In this document: piece after piece, positions 58,691-64,000 of the stretch
Layout of the letters: the number at the start of each line of letters is the position of its first letter
Numbering within the stretch: position 1 is the first letter of the stretch
The notes under the pieces: model-generated
Told to the model about the DNA's origin: nothing
The model's input: only the letters and a program-made list of their open reading frames with translations
Databases searched by the model: none
Position numbers and translations under genes: made by a program
From: Apoderus coryli
Lineage: Eukaryota > Arthropoda > Insecta > Coleoptera > Attelabidae
Assembly (NCBI GenBank): GCA_911728435.2
Contig: OU452200.1
Span: 1,951,130-2,015,129 of the forward strand
Length of the DNA: 64,000 nt
Reading direction: 5' to 3'

Positions 58691-59689
58691 TCCTCCGGGA
58701 GCGGTTATTAAAACTTAATGAAAAATACATATTATTATACATGCACTTTTAAAAGTATGCTGTAAAGTTAAGTTTAAATAGCAATAAATCTTTTCTCACC
58801 AATTTTTAACGACTTTTTACATGACCTTCATAAATCGTAACATGAAGATCAAGGTTTATTTTAGAGTTTGAAACCTGATGGGTTGTGAAATGTAGGCAGG
58901 ACAATGATATTATTGTATTATATTAAATTTGTTGTTAAAAATTGAGAACGAAAGCCTAAGCATCGATTTGAATTTTATAACACCGGTATTTACATGACTT
59001 CTTGAAAAGCCCCGTATAATAATATATTTATGTTTTATTGACTAAGCAATTTAGTTATTATTATTGTTATTTATCGATAGGCGTTAGAATTCGCATTATT
59101 TATTATCCTACACAATAATTGCAGTGGTCGCCGCTAATAAAATTTGAAATATTCATTAGCCATTGGTTCTGAATACTGAATAGAAGAAAAATGGTGCATT
59201 TTTTTACATAAATGTATCGGTTAAACTATTCAGGCGCCTTCGAACCATTCCTTAAGAGAAAAATATACAATTGCACACACGCTGAGTTAATAAATAACTC
59301 AATTTTATTATTGGCGACTTTTTTTCTGCAATTGATCTTTTAAATTATATTATACTGTAGCGTCATGAGGTGCTGTTGCTGACAGTTGAAAAATAATGGT
59401 TTATTTAGCTTTATGGGACAAAATACTTAAAAAACAGCGATTGCTTTGAAAAATAGCCCTGGTTGAATTACTTCCCGCTCAGAAAAGTTGTTATTGTGGT
59501 CAAGTTCGATGCTAAGATCAACTCTTGATCCAAAAGAAGATATCGACCTTTCAAATACCAAAAAATACGAGCTTTCCTAAAGCGACAGGAGGACGGCTAT
59601 TAAAGCGAAGTCAAAAGTTGTATCACGGGAACAGATACAGCAGTTTATTAAAAAGCGCTCTTATTGATTTTTTTAATTTTAACTTCTTT
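58691..59689. other. Intergenic, no gene seen
   Basis: AT-rich, with nothing recognised apart from short TATTATT runs. Confidence 0.4.
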
Positions 59690-60240
59690 AGGTTTATCGA
59701 GGGGTTTATGTTTATGTGCAGATATGTCAGTAATAAATAATATGAACAGCAATGGTCCCAGTGTACTACTCTGAGGAACGCCAACGTTGACCTCAAGAGT
59801 TGACGACTCAAATGTGGCACAATCACGATTGAGACTCACTCTCTGTATTCTTCCGGATAGATAGGAAGTTATCCAATCTAAAGATGTTTCTCGAATGCCA
59901 TAATTGTAAAGCTTGGATAAAATTCTCTCATGATTCACGGTCTCAAACGCACGAGAATAATCGAAAAACAAATCCGAACACTTTTGTTTTTCCTCAACGC
60001 TTTCAGCACGTTATTTACGAATTGGATAACCGCATCCCGAATAGACATACCTTGTCTAAAACCAAATTGATTATGACCAAGTATATTATATTTATTTATA
60101 AACCCATTGAGTTGATCATAGAATGCATTTTCAAAAATTTTTAAGAAAACAGATAAAACTGAAATGCCTCTATAATTCTCTATATTATGGGGATCCTCTT
60201 TTTTAAAAATGGGTACAACCTTGGCCAATTTTAAGTTTTG
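59690..60240 (-). pseudogene. Non-LTR RT fragment
   Basis: Minus-strand order: LAKVVPIFKKEDPHNIENYR, GISVLSVFLKIFENA, GHNQFGFRQGMSIRDAV, then after a frameshift FFDYSRAFETVNHERI, DWITSYLSGRIQRVSLN and VGVPQSSTLGPLLFILFITD. It ends before YxDD. The PQGS box reads PQSS. It is joined head to tail with the next LINE fragment. Confidence 0.85.
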
Positions 60241-61038
60241 CGGCAGAGCAGGCCAACCAAGGCAACACTGTCAACATCAAAGTTATAGTAAGAGAGTTCC
60301 TGAAGAAGTATCTCGTGTGAGACACAGTCAAAAGCCTTAGTAGTAGTAGTCATAAAAGGAAGCAAAGGTGTCACAGCCCTGCTCTATGCCATCCGAAACA
60401 TATTCCAAAAGGTTATTAATTGCAAGAGTAGTAGATCTCTTATTACGAAAGCCATATTGACTTTGCATAAAGAGATTATTTGCTTCAAAATATTCAGTTA
60501 TTTGATTTTTAATAATAGACTCAAAGATTTTTGAAAAAAATGGCAAAATCGATATTGGTCGATAGTTACTGGGCTCATCAACCGATCCTTTATTTTTGTA
60601 GATTGGAATAACCCTTGCCTCCTTCAAGACCGCCGGAAATGCAGCGTCACCAATGCAATGGTTTATCAACTTAGTAAGCGGCACCACTAGCAGATTCTTT
60701 AAAGTCCCAATAATCCTAACATTAAGCTCATAACAATCCGAGCTTTTTGTGTTTTTCATACCTGATAGTTTTTCACGTACTTCATTAAAGGTTACCGTTC
60801 TCAAACTAAATCCAGCAGCTCTAGTGGGAGACATATATTTCTCAAAAGTGACCGATGTGGCTGGTAGCTGTTTTATGATATCATCAGCAATATACTCCTC
60901 ATAAGCCCTTCTTTTGCCCTTAGAAAGTTCAGCTCGATATTGTTTTTTATAGTGTCTTAAGGCGACTTTAGATACAGACTGAGAATCCGATTTATGAATC
61001 AAATGCATGGTGCATAGCAGAACTCTCATCCTGCGCAA
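60241..61038 (-). pseudogene. Non-LTR RT fragment, third family
   Basis: The minus strand reads KVALRHYKKQYRAELSKGKR, SGMKNTKSSDCYELNVRI, EARVIPIYKNKGSVDEPSNY, RPISILPFFSKIFES and SQYGFRNKRSTTLAINNLLE, then after a shift FDCVSHEILLQELSYYNFD. It breaks off at 60241, exactly where the neighbouring LINE fragment begins. The block spellings differ from the neighbour, so two families are fused, either by insertion or by deletion between copies. Confidence 0.87.
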
Positions 61039-61860
61039 ATCATCGCTTTAGAAAAACTAGCCCTTGTCTTGATCCAAGACAGTCTCAATTCTCAAAATTA
61101 TATAAGAAAAGTTTGATGAACCTGTAAGCGTAGAGATGTAGGTCGAAATCTTTCGAGAAAGTCCAGACGACTCTCAAGGAGTGCTAGTCGAAGTGTGTTA
61201 CAGAATATCCTATATTTCTGAATAATGTCCTGAGGTGTTTCCATGTATCTCTGAGAGCACAGTGCGTTTTAACGAATATTGTTATTGAAAATAATATTTG
61301 TTTTAATATTTTGAAATATCGATTGCTCCTCGCTAATATCCTGCTGATAGTGTAATTAATCAACTTCTTGCTCATAAATTACGACAACACAAGTGATATT
61401 TTAAACGTATATTTAAGAAATTTTTTGAAAAGGTGCAGCATGTATACAAGATGGATACATTAAGTGTTATGAAAATTGGTACCTAATTTAGATGAATATT
61501 CGAAGGTCGATAACTCTCTTTTTCGGCTAATAAAGTGAAACATAAACGAGATGAACAAGAACATTTAAGAGAGTCAAACTTTATTTTTATATTACGAGGA
61601 TGCACTGAAAATTTTGCAATCCAATACATAGATAACCTTGAACCCCTGAAACTTAATAATAATCTCAAAGAAGATAAATACAATTTTATATGCCCAACTT
61701 TTTTCTTTTGTAACAGCACATCGTCATGTTCGACAGTTATTGCAATGTTTGAATGACTAAGAGTGAACATGTATTAGTCTTGATAAAGATTGTATTGAAA
61801 AAGAAAATGGAAATATCACAAAAAAATGTATTAAAGATGTCACTTCGACACATTTTTATC
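61039..61860. other. Intergenic, no supported gene
   Basis: Minus-strand 61039-61060 may continue the LINE linker. The + frame at 61535-61756 has no domain I know. Confidence 0.35.
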
Positions 61861-62131
61861 AAAGAAACCTCCCAAAAAGAAAAAGAAATATGACTTGAGT
61901 TCAAGTGACTCTGAGGATGAACCCCAGGTGCCACTTGTATCCACGGATGACGAGGATAGTTCAAACGACGAAGATGTGGCATGTCCTATTTGTGGAAGGC
62001 TATTTTCTCAAGATAGGCGAGGCGAGAAATGGGTAAAGTGGTCTAAATGTTTCAAGTGGAACCACGAGTTGTGTTCATCTTCTTCGACGACATGCAAAAA
62101 TTTTGTTTGTGATTTTTGTATGGATGGGTAA
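61861..62131 (+). pseudogene. C-terminal zinc finger of a pogo/Jerky-like transposase
   Basis: A basic stretch KKPPKKKKKYDL leads into the acidic SSSDSEDEP, then CPICGRLFSQDRRGEKWVKW, SKCFKWNHELC and FVCDFC before a stop at 62129-62131. The CxxC...CxxC-like...HExC...CDxC layout is the C-terminal finger often seen in insect pogo/Tigger-type DDE transposases. In those, WVxC..C is expected; here the first cysteine of the second pair is tryptophan (TGG), so one zinc ligand is missing. No DDE domain is visible upstream. A host PHD-like protein is possible but less likely in this setting. Confidence 0.6.
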
Positions 62132-62451
62132 ATCAACACTAGTATAGTATTCTTCAACATATTTTCCTTTCAATAAAAATATTCTAAGAAGGTTTGTAAT
62201 GGCTTTAATTAGATTTTCAATGAATATAAATAAGTATATAAGGGGCGGAATTAGGACAACTTTTTGTCAAATCAAAGTTTTTGTATTTTTGCGTTTTATT
62301 TTTATTTTTCGGTCAAAATTATTTATTGAGAGGATTACATTAACAGAACTATTATATATGGAGTTGAGTTGCCTTAATCATTTTTTGATGTATTTTTAAC
62401 TCCTAACAAATAATTATTATTCACGATTTTGCTTAGAGGGACGATATTTGG
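62132..62451. other. AT-rich spacer
   Basis: No gene is supported; the + frame at 62199-62399 is background. Confidence 0.4.
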
Positions 62452-62934
62452 GCACTTCACCTTATGGTAAATTCAATCGTGGTCGTAGTTCACTCCAAGA
62501 CGAATTTCGTGAAGGTCGTCCAAAATCAGTTGTTGTTCCGAAACCCATTGATGCTGTGCGCGTACTGATATTGCAAGATCGTCATGTGACCTATCAGAGA
62601 TTGAGACAACCTTAGGCATTAGTGGAACCAGCATACATTCAATATTGCATAAACATTTGACTGTCAAAAAAATGTGTTCGCGTTGGATCCCACACAATTT
62701 GTCAATCGCTCTAAAAAGGCTCGATTGGTCGAAAGAAATGCTCAAAAAATACGATCGTGGTGCTTCGAAACACGTCTATGACATCGTGACAGGTGATGAA
62801 TCGAGAGGATTTACGCGTATGAGCCCGAAAGTAAACAGCAGTCAACTTTATTGGTGTTTCAAGATTAGCCAAATCCAACAAAAGTTGTTCGCGCATGAAG
62901 CACTTCCAAGCAAACGTTGCAAAACTGGAATGTG
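62452..62934 (+). pseudogene. Mos1-like mariner transposase fragment
   Basis: The + strand reads FNRGRSSLQDEFREGRPKSV then VVPKPIDAVRVLILQDRHVT; after a frameshift near 62610 it continues TLGISGTSIHSILHKHLTVK, KMCSRWIPHNL, MLKKYDRGASKHVYDIVTGD and ES, the first catalytic aspartate in TGDES. The block SRWIPHNL is diagnostic of DD34D mariners. Further shifts blur QSTVWVF-like sequence, and the frame stops at 62932-62934. The remaining catalytic residues are absent. Confidence 0.85.
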
Positions 62935-63404
62935 AACTTGCAAGTCTGTCGTTTGTCGTCGCGGTTAAAATATAATTTTCCTAAAACAAGTAATGAATTC
63001 CAGTGACTAAAAATTGCGAAGAATTTACGTAGATCAGAGGCGTTAATAATGAAAATCAATAAAAAAGCCGCATATGAAATTCCTTATGAGATTCACGAGA
63101 CAGAGGCGGAGAATCTATTCCCAGGGGTCTGAAACGCTGTTGTGAGTCACAAGATCATAGTCAGACACTTGTTAGCTTAGAAGCTCCCGAACCTGTGAGT
63201 TTTCAGGTTGTTTTCTCAGCTGGAGCTTCACCGTTCTCGTCAGAGATTGATAGCTATATTTTTGGTTACAATAAATATTAGATGCATTTTTCAACGTAAT
63301 GTTTTTTATTTTTATGCAAATAATGCATTCCCTTCATTTAAGGCAGAAAAATAGATTTGTCCTCCCCTATTAACACTTTATTTATGACCCATCGATACGG
63401 TTGA
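62935..63404. other. Intergenic, no gene seen
   Basis: Mixed composition, with no recognisable frame. Confidence 0.4.
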
Positions 63405-64000
63405 CGAGGTTATTAGAGTTGCCAGAAAGGTTTGTAGGAAAAAATCAAGTGGTACACATAACAATCCAGGTCATTTGGTGTTGAGTCTTATTGAAATAAT
63501 TGCAGAACCTCTATCCGCGATCATTAATAAGAGTTTGGAGGAAGGTGTTTTTCCAGAGTGCCTTAAAACATTAAAAATAGTTCCTATTTATAAACAAAAA
63601 GGTGATACAAAAGATACAAATAATTACAGACCGTTGCCACTACAAAGTCAATTTAGTAAAATATTTGAGTGCTTATATAACATGAGACTTAATAATTATC
63701 TCGGAAAATTTAAGATCCTCTCTTGCAACCAGAATGGATTCAGGATCGGTCGATCAACAGAAACAGCCTTTGGACAACCTATACCAGTCACTCAATAATA
63801 AGGAAATAGCTCTTGGCCTCTTCTTTGATTTAAGCAAGGCGTTTGATTCCATAAGCCATGATCTTTTGTTTCTGAAACTGAATGCTGTTGATATAAGAGG
63901 AACAGCGGCGGCATGGATACGTAGCTATCTTACACAGCGTACACAGGTGGTTGAAATTGCGGGTGTCCGAGATCGTGAGCAGTGGGGTGCCGCAGGGCTC
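63405..64000 (+). pseudogene. Non-LTR RT, runs off the window end
   Basis: The + strand reads EVIRVARKVCRKKSSGTHNN, INKSLEEGVFPECLKTLKIV, PIYKQKGDTKDTNNYRPLPL and NQNGFRIGRSTETAF. One extra G near 63771-63774 shifts the frame, after which LGLFFDLSKAFDSISHDLLF and WIRSYLTQRTQVVEIAGV follow. The last bases encode SGVPQG in yet another frame. The element continues beyond 64000. Confidence 0.88.

Overview
This is a eukaryotic, intron-containing, AT-rich and transposon-dense window, almost certainly from an insect. The indicators are an RR-1 type chitin-binding cuticle protein gene, a terminal exon resembling the NPLP1 neuropeptide precursor, arthropod-style first exons that end right after the start codon, many Tc1/mariner and non-LTR (Jockey/CR1-like and RTE) relics, and recurrent TAGGTACCTA strings. 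I cannot resolve the insect order. No rRNA, tRNA or CRISPR array was recognised.

Host genes are few. (1) 22556-22761 (-) is a terminal exon with a dibasic-flanked peptide of NPLP1 type; its upstream exons were not found. (2) 26653-26979 (-) is a small secreted protein whose start codon sits directly behind a splice acceptor. (3) 35608-38886 (+) is a three-exon secreted proline-rich protein, assembled here from an ATG-only coding exon, a signal-peptide exon and a last exon. (4) 47380-48538 (+) holds the last two exons of an RR-1 cuticle protein. A possible terminal exon lies at 43124-43247 (-).

Most of the rest is mobile DNA. 1-3395 is an almost pure A/T tract of ATTT and TTAA units. 4329-6415 is a nearly complete mariner-like element with one premature stop. 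9200-9850 and 10935-12960 are LINE relics, the second of RTE type. 17760-20280 is a diverged satellite with higher-order structure. 21269-22500 and 27105-28045 carry the same repeat modules in opposite orientation. 23671-26056 is a terminal-inverted-repeat element filled with about 12 copies of a 185-bp satellite. 28860-31190 holds LINE relics. 36527-36861 is a short hAT-like element, and 39462-41738 is a second copy interrupted by a P-like, THAP-encoding element (40025-41711) with an 8-bp palindromic target duplication. 43776-44061 and 46298-46889 are fold-back elements. 48755-50190 is a LINE. 52611-54038 is a mariner with a LINE tail inserted in it. 55018-57275 is a mariner rearranged into a palindrome with roughly 880-bp arms. 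58415-64000 is a patchwork of LINE, pogo-like and Mos1-like mariner fragments.

The most interesting items are the nested P-in-hAT insertion, the satellite-bearing TIR element, the long palindromic mariner, a family of hammerhead-ribozyme-like motifs with apparent covariation, and the neuropeptide exon. All intron, splice and family assignments are by eye from sequence and memory; no database search was run.
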